Origin: Pseudomonadota bacterium
GTDB taxonomy: Bacteria > Pseudomonadota > Alphaproteobacteria > Rhizobiales > Xanthobacteraceae
Length of the DNA stretch: 64,000 bases
Direction: 5' to 3'
NCBI GenBank assembly: GCA_023422775.1
Contig: JAFAGM010000140.1
Span: 28,322 to 92,321 of the forward strand
The stretch's first letter is position 1. Each line of letters begins with the position of its first letter. Both the position numbers and the translations under genes were made by a program. Below the pieces are notes generated by a model. That model made no database searches. It worked only from the letters and a program-made list of their open reading frames with translations, and had not been told where the DNA came from. Below are positions 46,672 to 54,988 of the stretch, piece after piece.

Positions 46672-48558
46672 ATGGCCTTCTACTTCGCTCAGTTCCTGAC
46701 CGGGCTCGCCAGCGCGGCGTCGCTGTTTCTGGTGGCATCAGGGCTGTCGATCATCTTCGGCGTGACGCGGATCGTGAACTTCGCACATGGCGCGTTCTAT
46801 ATGCTCGGCGCCTATGTCGCGTTCACGCTGACGGAGAGATTCTCCGGCGCGTTCGGCTTCTGGGGCGGCATCGTCGTGGCGGCGCTGGTCGTGGCCGTCG
46901 TCGGCGTGCTGGTCGAGATGGTGCTGCTGCGACGGATCTACCATGCGCCGGAACTGTTCCAGTTGCTGGCGACCTTCGGCCTGACCCTGATGGTACAGGA
47001 TATCGTGGTGCTGATCTGGGGACCGGACGACCTGCTCGGCCGCCGCGCACCCGGCTTCAGGGGCGCGGTCGATTTCTTCGGCCAGAACATCCCGACCTAT
47101 GATCTGTTCCTGATCGCGCTCAGTCCGATCGTGCTCGGCGCGCTCTGGTTGCTGTTCCAGCGCACGCGCTGGGGCGTGCTGGTGCGCGCGGCGACGCAGG
47201 ACCGCGACATGGTGGCCGCGCTCGGCGTCAATCAGAAATGGCTGTTCACCAGCGTGTTCGCGCTCGGCGTCTTCCTCGCAGCCCTCGGCGGCGCACTGCA
47301 GATCCCGCGCGATGCCGTGCACCACGCGCTTGATCTTCGCATCATCGTCGAGGTGTTCGTGGTCGTGGTCATCGGCGGGCTCGGCAGCATCATCGGCGCC
47401 TTCGTCGCCGCCGTGCTGGTGTCCGAACTCAACGCGTTCGGCATCCTCATTTTTCCCAAGATATCCATCATCCTGGTGTTCCTGGTGATGGCGGCGGTGC
47501 TGATCGTGCGCCCGTGGGGCCTGTTCGGCAAGCCGGAGGCCGCAGCGCGCCGCACGCCGGGCCTGACCGTCACGCCGTGGCGGCCGCTCACTCCGGCTGA
47601 ACGGTTGATGTCGGTCGGCGCGCTGATCATCGCGGCCATGCTGCCGCTGTTCGCCGGCAACTACGCGCTGACGGTCGGTTCGGAGATCGCGATCTTCGTG
47701 ATCTTCGCCGCCAGTCTGCACTTCCTGATGTCGGTCGGCGGGCTCGCCTCGTTCGGCCACGCCGCCTATTTCGGGCTCGGCGCCTATGGCGTGGCGTTCC
47801 TCGCCAAGGCGGCGGGCCTGCCGATGATCGTCTCGCTGCTGCTCGGCCCGTTGCTCGGCCTGCTCGGCGCCGCGGTGTTCGGCTTCTTCGCGGTGCAACT
47901 CTCCGGCGTCTATTTCGCGATGCTGACGCTCGCCTTTGCGCAGATTGTCTGGTCGATCGCGTTCCAGTGGGTCAGCGTGACCGGCGGCGACAATGGCATC
48001 CTGGGGGTCTGGCCCGACAAGTGGGCCGCGGGCCCGGCCAGCTTCTACTGGCTGTCGCTGGCGATCGCCGCGGTCGTCGTCACCGTGCTGCGGGTCATCG
48101 TGTTCTCGCCATTCGGTTTCGCACTTCGCGCGACGCGGGACTCGCCGCTGCGCAGCGAGGCGATCGGCATCAACGGCAAGCGCGTGCAATGGACCGCCTT
48201 CGTTATATCAGGCACGGCTGCAGGCGTCGGCGGCGCGCTGTTTGCGTATCTGAAGGGCAGCGTATTCCCTGACAGCCTCGGCATTTCGCTGTCGGTCGAC
48301 GCGCTTGTCATGGTGCTGCTCGGCGGCGTCGAGACGGTTTCCGGTGCTGTCATCGGCGCCATCGTCTTCAAGGCGGCCAACATCTGGCTGGTCAGCCAGA
48401 CCGATCTCTCCAAGCTGGTGCTGGGCGGTTTCATCGTGCTGATGGTGGTGGCCTTCCCCAAGGGCATCGTCGGCACGCTGGAGACGATCAGGAACCGCTG
48501 GCGGCCTTCCGAAAAGAAGTCCGCGCTTGCCACCCCCCGGGTCGAGACCGCCGAATGA
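46672..48558 (+). CDS. Fused LivH-LivM branched-chain-type ABC permease
   Basis: A 628-residue membrane protein in which both permease halves are joined. Residues 1 to about 285 are LivH-like (ASGLSIIFGVTRIVNFAHGAFYMLGAY, then IGGLGSIIGAFVAAVL). Residues from about 310 are LivM-like (LHFLMSVGGLASFGHAAYFG, then LLGGVETVSGAVIGAIV). A linker with ARRTPGLTVTPWRPLTP connects them. The fusion is found in some Rhizobiales transporters. Its stop overlaps the LivG gene (ATGA). Confidence 0.92.
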   Translation: MAFYFAQFLTGLASAASLFLVASGLSIIFGVTRIVNFAHGAFYMLGAYVAFTLTERFSGAFGFWGGIVVAALVVAVVGVLVEMVLLRRIYHAPELFQLLATFGLTLMVQDIVVLIWGPDDLLGRRAPGFRGAVDFFGQNIPTYDLFLIALSPIVLGALWLLFQRTRWGVLVRAATQDRDMVAALGVNQKWLFTSVFALGVFLAALGGALQIPRDAVHHALDLRIIVEVFVVVVIGGLGSIIGAFVAAVLVSELNAFGILIFPKISIILVFLVMAAVLIVRPWGLFGKPEAAARRTPGLTVTPWRPLTPAERLMSVGALIIAAMLPLFAGNYALTVGSEIAIFVIFAASLHFLMSVGGLASFGHAAYFGLGAYGVAFLAKAAGLPMIVSLLLGPLLGLLGAAVFGFFAVQLSGVYFAMLTLAFAQIVWSIAFQWVSVTGGDNGILGVWPDKWAAGPASFYWLSLAIAAVVVTVLRVIVFSPFGFALRATRDSPLRSEAIGINGKRVQWTAFVISGTAAGVGGALFAYLKGSVFPDSLGISLSVDALVMVLLGGVETVSGAVIGAIVFKAANIWLVSQTDLSKLVLGGFIVLMVVAFPKGIVGTLETIRNRWRPSEKKSALATPRVETAE

Positions 48559-49346
48559 GCATGGTCCCCACATTGCTGTCGGTCGAGAACCTGAGCAAGT
48601 CCTATGGCGGCGTGCATGCCGTGCGCAGCGTGTCGTTCGAACTGAGGGCCGGAGAGATCCTGGCGCTGATCGGGCCCAATGGCGCAGGGAAGAGCACTTG
48701 CTTCGACATGCTCAATGGCCAGAACACTCCGGACAGCGGACGCATCAACTTGCTTGGCGAGGACACGGTCGGCCGGAAGCCGCGCGCGATCTGGCGGCTC
48801 GGTGTCGGGCGCACGTTCCAGATCACGGCAACGTTTCCGACCATGACGGTGCGCGAGAACGTGCAGGTAGCGCTGGTGTCCTATGGCAGGCAGCTGTTCA
48901 ACCTCTTTGGATCTACGGCGAATTTCGCGCGCGAGGAGGCAGGCCGGCTGCTCGATCTCGTCGGCATGGGTGGCTATGCCGAGCGTCCCTGCGGCGAACT
49001 CGCCTATGGCGACCTCAAGCGGCTGGAACTTGCGATCGCGCTCGCCAACCAGCCGAAGCTATTGCTGATGGATGAACCGACCGCCGGCATGGCGCCGCGC
49101 GAGCGGATCGAACTGATGCGGCTCACCGCGCGTATCGCCCGTGAAAAGTCGATCGGCGTGCTGTTCACCGAGCATGACATGGACGTGGTGTTCGAACATG
49201 CCGACCGCATTCTCGTCCTGAACCGCGGCAGTCTGATTGCCGAGGGTACGCCCGAGGAAGTCCGCGGCAACCGTGAGGTGCGCGCCATCTATCTCGGCGA
49301 AGGCCTGGTCTATGATGCGCGCCATCGCGAGGGAGCTGGCGCATGA
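48555..49346 (+). CDS. Branched-chain-type ABC transporter ATP-binding protein (LivG-like)
   Basis: A 263-residue ATPase with Walker A GPNGAGKS, the LivG-type insertion around VGRTFQITATFPTMTVREN, signature ELAYGDLKRLE, Walker B LLLMDEPTAGM and switch FTEHDMDVV. The signature departs from LSGG but matches the form common in LivG proteins. It overlaps both neighbouring genes by four bases and forms the heterodimeric engine with the LivF-like protein. Confidence 0.93.
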   Translation: MSMVPTLLSVENLSKSYGGVHAVRSVSFELRAGEILALIGPNGAGKSTCFDMLNGQNTPDSGRINLLGEDTVGRKPRAIWRLGVGRTFQITATFPTMTVRENVQVALVSYGRQLFNLFGSTANFAREEAGRLLDLVGMGGYAERPCGELAYGDLKRLELAIALANQPKLLLMDEPTAGMAPRERIELMRLTARIAREKSIGVLFTEHDMDVVFEHADRILVLNRGSLIAEGTPEEVRGNREVRAIYLGEGLVYDARHREGAGA

Positions 49347-50047
49347 AGCTCCAGGTCGCGGATCTCAACAGTTTCTACGGTCCGGCGCATATCCTGTTCG
49401 ATATCGCGCTCGAAGTCGGCGAGGGCGAGGTGGTCGCGCTGCTGGGGCGCAACGGCGCCGGCAAATCGACCACGTTCCGCTCCATCGTCGGCCTGGTCGA
49501 GAACCGCACGGGGCGCATCGTGTTCGAGGACAGGGACGTCTCGCGCGAGCCGACACATGCGATCGTGCGCGGGGGACTAGGCTATGTGCCCGAAGAGCGG
49601 CGCATCTTCACGGACCTGACGGTTGAGGAAAATCTCGAGGTCGGCCGCCAGCCGAAGCGGGCGAACGCGCCGTACTGGACCCGCGAAAAGCTGTTCATGC
49701 TGTTTCCCAATCTCGGCGAAATGCGCAACCGCCCGGGCGGGCGCATGAGCGGCGGCGAACAGCAGATGCTGACCATCGCGCGGACCCTGATGGGCAATCC
49801 GTCGCTGGTGCTGCTCGACGAGCCCTCGGAAGGATTGTCGCCGAAGATCGTCGAACAGATGGTCGACGCCATTCTCGCGATGAAGAAGGAAGGCGTCAGC
49901 ATCGTGGTGTCGGAGCAGAATTTGCATTTCGCGCGGTTGATCTCCGACCGCGCCTACATCATCGAGCGCGGCAAGATCTGCTTCGGCGGAACCATGGCTG
50001 AACTCGACGCGCGGCCCGACATCCGGGATGCGCATCTGTCGCTGTAA
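49343..50047 (+). CDS. Branched-chain-type ABC transporter ATP-binding protein (LivF-like)
   Basis: A 234-residue ATPase with Walker A GRNGAGKST, signature MSGGEQQML, Walker B LLDEPSEGLSP and the LivF-specific GLGYVPEERRIFTDLTVEENL. The C-terminal VSEQNLHFARLISDRAYIIERG is standard. It ends 24 bases before the MarR regulator gene, which may be transcribed from the same operon. Confidence 0.93.
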   Translation: MKLQVADLNSFYGPAHILFDIALEVGEGEVVALLGRNGAGKSTTFRSIVGLVENRTGRIVFEDRDVSREPTHAIVRGGLGYVPEERRIFTDLTVEENLEVGRQPKRANAPYWTREKLFMLFPNLGEMRNRPGGRMSGGEQQMLTIARTLMGNPSLVLLDEPSEGLSPKIVEQMVDAILAMKKEGVSIVVSEQNLHFARLISDRAYIIERGKICFGGTMAELDARPDIRDAHLSL

Positions 50048-50071
50048 CCGGCGGCAAGCAAGGGGACGCAG

Positions 50072-50527
50072 ATGGGAAGGAGTGTTTCGCCGAAACGAAC
50101 CGCAAAGCCGGCGCGACCGTCCTACGTGCTCGACGAGCAGATCGGATTCATCCTGCGCCAGGTGTGGCAGCGCCACGCCACGATCTTCGCCCGCGAGATC
50201 GGCATCAACCTGACGCCGCCGCAATGGGCGGCGCTGGCGAAACTCACCGAGACCGGTCCGTGCTCGCAGAACCTGCTTGGGCGGCTGACGGCGATGGATG
50301 TTGCGACCATCAAGGGTGTGATCGACCGCCTCACGGCGCGCGGCCTGACCGAGACCAGCCCTGACCCCGAGGACGGCCGCCGCCTGCTCGTGAGTTTGAC
50401 GCGGGCTGGCCAGCAAATGGCGGAAAAGGCCGCGCCCAGTGCGCTTGCGATCTCGCGGGAGACGCTGGCACCGCTGGATGCGAGGGAGCGGGAGATGCTG
50501 CTGGAGCTGCTTAACAGGCTGCGGTGA
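50072..50527 (+). CDS. MarR family transcriptional regulator
   Basis: A 151-residue winged-helix protein. The N-terminal dimerisation helix (SYVLDEQIGFILRQVWQRHATIFA) is followed by the DNA-reading helix region in LLGRLTAMDVATIKGVIDRL and the wing with DPEDGRRLLVSLT. It resembles NicR of Pseudomonas putida and BpsR of Bordetella, MarR-type repressors of nicotinate genes that respond to 6-hydroxynicotinate. Here it ends the operon that starts with the 6-hydroxynicotinate reductase. It is the best candidate to bind the GTATAC palindromes at 42092, 42245 and 54133. AAGGGGA serves as the ribosome site. Confidence 0.9.
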   Translation: MGRSVSPKRTAKPARPSYVLDEQIGFILRQVWQRHATIFAREIGINLTPPQWAALAKLTETGPCSQNLLGRLTAMDVATIKGVIDRLTARGLTETSPDPEDGRRLLVSLTRAGQQMAEKAAPSALAISRETLAPLDAREREMLLELLNRLR

Positions 50528-50535
50528 AGTGCAGC

Positions 50536-50961
50536 CTACCTCACCGTGATCGTGATCTTCTGCGAGACAACGGGAGGGTTGAACGGATAGTGTTCCGCAT
50601 CGCCCAGGACGAGTTGAAGGGTATGTTTGCCGGGCGGAAGTTCCAGTCGCGCTTCGGTCTGGCCCGCGCCAAAGTGGAGGTGCGACTTGTCCTGGGGAAT
50701 CGGCTCATTGGGATTGAGCGGCTCATTGACGTCTATCAGCAGATGGTGGTGGCCGGCATTCGGATAGTTGTCGCCCGCGTGCGTGACGCCCATGTTGCGC
50801 AAGCCAAAGCGGCACCAGAACCCGCCCTTGATGACGGCGCCATTCTGCGGCCACACGAAATAGAGAAGCGCATCCTTATGCGCGGGCTTGCCTTGCGCGA
50901 ATGCGGCGACCGGCACGCAGGCGAGGGCTGCGGAGAGAACGATCCACTGCATGAATTTCAT
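50536..50961 (-). CDS. DUF4399 family secreted protein
   Basis: A 141-residue protein with a clear Sec signal peptide (MKFMQWIVLSAALACVPVAAFA) and a mature part of DUF4399 type. It has LLYFVWPQNGAVIKGGFWCRFGL, the histidine run AGHHHLLID, and an ending that looks like a beta-sandwich (KHTLQLVLGDAEHYPFNPP). The function is unknown; the His cluster might bind metal. Its stop lies eight bases from the MarR stop (convergent), and it lies 17 bases downstream of the cyclase-like gene on its own strand. Confidence 0.85.
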   Translation of the reverse strand: MKFMQWIVLSAALACVPVAAFAQGKPAHKDALLYFVWPQNGAVIKGGFWCRFGLRNMGVTHAGDNYPNAGHHHLLIDVNEPLNPNEPIPQDKSHLHFGAGQTEARLELPPGKHTLQLVLGDAEHYPFNPPVVSQKITITVR

Positions 50962-50978
50962 GGCCGTCCTCTTCAACG

Positions 50979-52601
50979 CTAGCTGAGGGGAAGTGCGACG
51001 CGGAAACCGTGGGTGGGATAGCGCACGTTGGTGTCGTAATTGCCGCGGCTGGATGTCCGGGCATAGTCCGAGGTTTTCCTCCAGGAGCCGGAGCGGATGA
51101 CGTGCGAGGTGCATTCGTTCTCGACCCACGCCGATCCGTCCGCCGGCGCGCCTTGATAGGTTTTGTGCCAGCAGTCTTCGACCCATTGATCGACGCCGCC
51201 GCCCATATCAAACAGCCCATAAGGATTTGGCTTGAGGCTGCCGACCTTGACGGGCTGGTCGTTGGCCGGAATGTCGCTGCAATTTCTGCAATTGACCATG
51301 CCGGGCTGAAACTGATCGCCCCACCAGTATCTGGTTTGCGTACCGCCGCGCGCTGCAAATTCCCATTCTGACTCGCTCGGCAGCCGATATGGCTTTCGGG
51401 TGACCTCGGCGAGCCAGGCGACATATTGCCTGGCATCGCTCCAACTTATGTTCGTAACCGGCGCGTCGTCCTTTCCGCTCGCCGTAAATCCGCAGGCCTT
51501 TGCGGCCGCGCACGCGTTCCATTCCTGGACGGAGACCGGGAATTTTCCTATCGCGAACGGCTTGACCGTCACCTGGCGGACCGGCTTTTCCGAAGCGTCT
51601 TCATTGCTGCCCATCGCGAAGCTGCCGCCCCGAAGCGAAATCATCTCGGGCTCTCGAACCGATGCGGCCGCCTGCGTGGCTGATGGAGCAGCGGATGGGG
51701 CGGGTGAAGCAGGTGGCGGTAGCGGGGCGGCCTGCCTGGATACGGGAGGGGGCTCGGGTTGCGGCGCTGCCTGCTGCTGGGTCGGGGCAGTCGCGGGCGC
51801 AGGCCTCGGTGGGGGCGGTGGCGAGGTCGGAGCGGGCGCGGGCGCCTTCTGCACTTCCACGGGTGACGAAATGGGCGCTGACGCCTGATTTGCCGACTTG
51901 CGCGGTTGCCCGAGCATTTGCCAGAGCGTGCCGCCTGCAATGATCAGCAATGCAAGGACGAGCAGGAGAGCCAGGATCTTTTCGCGTCGTTTCCGATTCT
52001 CGTGCAGCGCGGTCGCGTCGGGCAGCACGCGGTAGACGCGCACGGGATCGGTGATGTTCTTGACCTTGCGATCGCCGAGGGATTCGTATCCGCAAACCAG
52101 CTTGTGCTTTATCTGTTCGTAGATGCCGCCGGAAATGTAGACTTCGCCGGGACGGGCTATGCCTTCGAGCCGCGTGGCAATGTTGACGCCGTCGCCGTAG
52201 ACGTCGTCGGTTTCGATGATGACGTCGCCAAGATTGACGCCGATCCGATATTCGATCCAATGGTGCTTGGGTATCGATGCGTTGCGGCCAACGACATTCT
52301 GCTGGATCACGATGCTGGACCGGACGGCCTCGACGGGGCTGTCGAAGATGGCGATGAAGCCGTCGCCGGTGGTTTTGACGAGCCTGCCATGGTGCTCCCT
52401 GATGGTGGGCTCGATGAGGTCGCGCTCGATCCGCTTGACGCGGTTGTGCGTTCCTTCCTCGTCGATCTGCATCAGGCGGCTGTAGCCGGAGATATCGCCG
52501 GCCACGATCGCAGCAAGACGCCGCGGGGTGGGCTCGCGCGAGGGTTCACCCCGCGTTGGCTCTCCACCTCGGCCCGACTTGATGTCGCGAATCTGGGCCA
52601 T
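50979..52601 (-). CDS. Class III adenylate/guanylate cyclase fused to a formylglycine-generating-enzyme-like domain
   Basis: A protein of 540 residues. The cyclase domain (about 28-195) has the metal-binding Asp36 (AGDISGY) and Asp80 (TTGDGF), and the transition-state pair Asn140 and Arg144 (GVNIATR), so it should be active. A membrane helix follows at 208-230, then a Pro/Ala-rich linker of about 85 residues, then a C-terminal domain of the SUMF1/FGE fold (about 318-540, starting MISLRGGSFAMGSN). In that domain the cysteine pair of true formylglycine-generating enzymes is not seen: the matching stretch reads SDYARTSSRGNY. It is therefore probably a binding or sensor domain outside the membrane. 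The ATG at 52601 is preferred over a TTG at 52643. Confidence 0.88.
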   Translation of the reverse strand: MAQIRDIKSGRGGEPTRGEPSREPTPRRLAAIVAGDISGYSRLMQIDEEGTHNRVKRIERDLIEPTIREHHGRLVKTTGDGFIAIFDSPVEAVRSSIVIQQNVVGRNASIPKHHWIEYRIGVNLGDVIIETDDVYGDGVNIATRLEGIARPGEVYISGGIYEQIKHKLVCGYESLGDRKVKNITDPVRVYRVLPDATALHENRKRREKILALLLVLALLIIAGGTLWQMLGQPRKSANQASAPISSPVEVQKAPAPAPTSPPPPPRPAPATAPTQQQAAPQPEPPPVSRQAAPLPPPASPAPSAAPSATQAAASVREPEMISLRGGSFAMGSNEDASEKPVRQVTVKPFAIGKFPVSVQEWNACAAAKACGFTASGKDDAPVTNISWSDARQYVAWLAEVTRKPYRLPSESEWEFAARGGTQTRYWWGDQFQPGMVNCRNCSDIPANDQPVKVGSLKPNPYGLFDMGGGVDQWVEDCWHKTYQGAPADGSAWVENECTSHVIRSGSWRKTSDYARTSSRGNYDTNVRYPTHGFRVALPLS

Positions 52602-52859
52602 GGCCAGGATTGGCTCCCAAACTGCCAAGACAGTGTGAGGCAAGCAATCTTTCCAGCGCCCCTAGCGTACCATCGACTGTGGGCGGCAAGCAACCGCGCG
52701 CGGGTTCCACGCCGGGTGGTATCCGCGCAACGGCGCTTACGAGCATGAGTCGCCCGGCACCTATCCAGGTTCAATCGATTTCGGGCGACCATCAGGCCCG
52801 GAACCCGACAGGCCTGCCGGGCAGGTATAGGGCAGGGCGCGACCGGGGCCGTTGCGACC

Positions 52860-54059
52860 TCAGTGCCCGCCGATGATCTCCGGCACCTTGCCGGCGGGCG
52901 GCGTGTTGCGGCTGCGCTGGGTGCGGACGATGCCGTCGATGATGGTCATGCCGATGCCGGGCAGGTCGCCGAGCTGCACGCTTTCGAGGATGTTCCTGCC
53001 TGGCGAATGCTGCGCCATGTCCATCAGGACGAAGTCCGCGGAGCGGCCGACTTCGATGATGCCGCAATCGAGTTCGCGCATCCGCGCGGTGTTGCCGGTT
53101 GCCAGGCAGAAGGCAAGTTCGGCGGGCAGATCGCCGAGCGATGACAGCATCGACACCATGCGCAGGATGCCGAGCGGCTGCACGCCGGAGCCGGCCGGCG
53201 CATCGGTGCCGAGGATGACGCGATGGAGGTCGCCCATCTCGCGCGCGGTGCGCAGCGTGAACAGCGCCGAGCGTTCGTTGCCGTTGTGAACCAGCTCGAG
53301 TCCGCGCTTGCAGCCCTCGCAGATGCAGCGGATCTGGTCGTCGGGCAGCGCGGTGTGGCCGCCATTGATATGGCCGACCACGTCGGTATCGGCTTCCAGC
53401 ACCACGTCCTTGTCGATCAGCCCGGAGCCGGGAATTGAAGGCCCGCCGGTGTGGATCGTGCTCTGGATGCCGTATTTGCGCGCCCAGCCGACCATTTTCC
53501 GCGCGGTCGGGCCGTCCTTCACGCCGCCCAGGCCCACTTCGCCGAGCAGCTTGACGCCGGCGGCGGCCATTTCCTTGAAATCGTCCTCGACCATTTCGCA
53601 TTCGATCACGGGCGCTCCGGCGTGCACCTTCACGCCGCCGGGACGCAGCGTCCAGAACGCACGCTGGGCGAAGATCGCCATCGCCTTCAGCCCGACGACA
53701 TCGCGCGGCCGGCCGGGCATATGGACTTCGCCGGCGGAGATCATGGTGGTGACGCCGCCATGGAGATAGCTGTCGATCCAGTTGATCTGGTTCTGCCGCG
53801 GCGTCCAGTCGCCGGCGACGGGATGGACATGGCTGTCGATCAGGCCGGGGGCGACGGTGGTGCCGTTGGCATCGACGACGGTGGTGGCGCCCTCGGTATC
53901 GACGTCCTTGAATCGGCCAATGGCCGATATCTTGCCGTTCTCGGCCACGATCGTATCGCCGTCCAGGATCGGCTTCTCCAGCGCCCCCGACAGCAGCAAT
54001 CCGATATTGCGGATCACCAGCTTGCTCGGACCGGTCGCCTGGGGTGCATCGTGGGCCAT
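52860..54059 (-). CDS. Enamidase (amidohydrolase family)
   Basis: A 399-residue amidohydrolase barrel. The metal-site motifs are SHVHP (His77, His79), GEVGLG, IHTGG, GHINGG and GTDAPAG. Stretches such as HGGVTTMISAG, HVHPVAGDWTPRQ and the C-terminal RSRNTPPAG closely follow, as I recall it, the Eubacterium barkeri enamidase. That Fe/Zn enzyme hydrolyses 1,4,5,6-tetrahydro-6-oxonicotinate to 2-formylglutarate and ammonia. This is the step after 6-hydroxynicotinate reductase, whose gene is about 9 kb away in the same locus. AGGA before the ATG at 54059 supports the start. Its promoter region is shared with the FNR gene and holds two GTATAC motifs. Confidence 0.86.
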   Translation of the reverse strand: MAHDAPQATGPSKLVIRNIGLLLSGALEKPILDGDTIVAENGKISAIGRFKDVDTEGATTVVDANGTTVAPGLIDSHVHPVAGDWTPRQNQINWIDSYLHGGVTTMISAGEVHMPGRPRDVVGLKAMAIFAQRAFWTLRPGGVKVHAGAPVIECEMVEDDFKEMAAAGVKLLGEVGLGGVKDGPTARKMVGWARKYGIQSTIHTGGPSIPGSGLIDKDVVLEADTDVVGHINGGHTALPDDQIRCICEGCKRGLELVHNGNERSALFTLRTAREMGDLHRVILGTDAPAGSGVQPLGILRMVSMLSSLGDLPAELAFCLATGNTARMRELDCGIIEVGRSADFVLMDMAQHSPGRNILESVQLGDLPGIGMTIIDGIVRTQRSRNTPPAGKVPEIIGGH

Positions 54060-54132
54060 GGTTTTTCCTTTTGGTTCAATGCCTTCGCCGCACATTCTGC
54101 CCGGCTTGACGATCGGATCAAGCCGGATTATT

Positions 54133-54162
54133 CATTTGTATACGAATGATCGTATACAAATG
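54133..54162. promoter_or_regulatory. Double operator in the enamidase/FNR divergent promoter
   Basis: Two arms of 12 bases, CATTTGTATACG (54133-54144) and its exact reverse complement CGTATACAAATG (54151-54162), are separated by six bases. Each arm contains the same GTATAC core as O1 and O2. The element lies 74 bases from the enamidase start and 45 from the FNR start. Confidence 0.8.
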
Positions 54163-54206
54163 ATTTGAGCACGGCAATCGGCCTCCAGGCGAGACGGATC
54201 GGCAAG

Positions 54207-54980
54207 ATGAGCAATTTCAACCAGGAAAGCGTCCTCAGCGTCCATCACTGGACCGACACGCTGTTCAGCTTCACCACCACGCGCGATCCTTCGTTCCGCT
54301 TCCGCAATGGCGAATTCACCATGATCGGCCTGAAGGTCGGCGAGAAGCCGCTGCTGCGCGCCTATTCGGTCGCCAGCGCCAATTACGAGGACCGGCTCGA
54401 ATTCTTCTCGATCAAGGTACCTGACGGACCGCTGACCTCGCGCCTCCAGCACCTGAAGCAGGGCGACGAGATCATCGTCAGCCGCAAGGCCACCGGCACC
54501 CTCGTCATCGACAACCTCGAGGACGGCCGCAACCTCTATCTGATCGGCACCGGCACCGGGCTCGCGCCGTTTCTTTCCGTGATCAAGGATCCGGAGACCT
54601 ATGAGCGTTTCGAGAAGGTGGTGTTGCTCCACGGCTGCCGCCGCGTGAAGGAACTCGCCTATGGCGAGATGATCACCGAGAGGCTGCCGAACGACGAGCT
54701 GATCGGCGAATATATCCGCAACCAGCTGATCTATTATCCGACCGTGACGCGCGATCCCTTCCGCAACCGCGGCAGGATTACTGACCTGATCAACTCCGGC
54801 AAGCTGTTCGGCGATATCGGGCTGGCCTCGCTCGATCCCGCTCACGACCGCGTCATGATCTGCGGCAGCCCGGCGCTGGTGGCGGACACGCGCACCTTGC
54901 TCAACGGCAAGGGTTTTGTCGAAGGCAATCACGGCGAACCCGCGCAGTTCGTGGTCGAGAAGGCCTTCGCGGAGCGGTAG
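54207..54980 (+). CDS. fpr: Ferredoxin--NADP+ reductase
   Basis: A protein of 257 residues, the usual length of bacterial FPR. The FAD site is RAYSVAS (51-57), the NADP-binding glycine loop GTGTGLAPF (114-122), and the C-terminus VEKAFAER is the typical bacterial FPR tail. It moves electrons between NADPH and ferredoxin or flavodoxin. It is divergent from the enamidase gene and shares the GTATAC double operator, so it may supply reduced ferredoxin for 6-hydroxynicotinate reductase, although FPR also has general roles. The ATG at 54207 matches the family start. Confidence 0.93.
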   Translation: MSNFNQESVLSVHHWTDTLFSFTTTRDPSFRFRNGEFTMIGLKVGEKPLLRAYSVASANYEDRLEFFSIKVPDGPLTSRLQHLKQGDEIIVSRKATGTLVIDNLEDGRNLYLIGTGTGLAPFLSVIKDPETYERFEKVVLLHGCRRVKELAYGEMITERLPNDELIGEYIRNQLIYYPTVTRDPFRNRGRITDLINSGKLFGDIGLASLDPAHDRVMICGSPALVADTRTLLNGKGFVEGNHGEPAQFVVEKAFAER

Positions 54981-54988
54981 TTCTCTAA

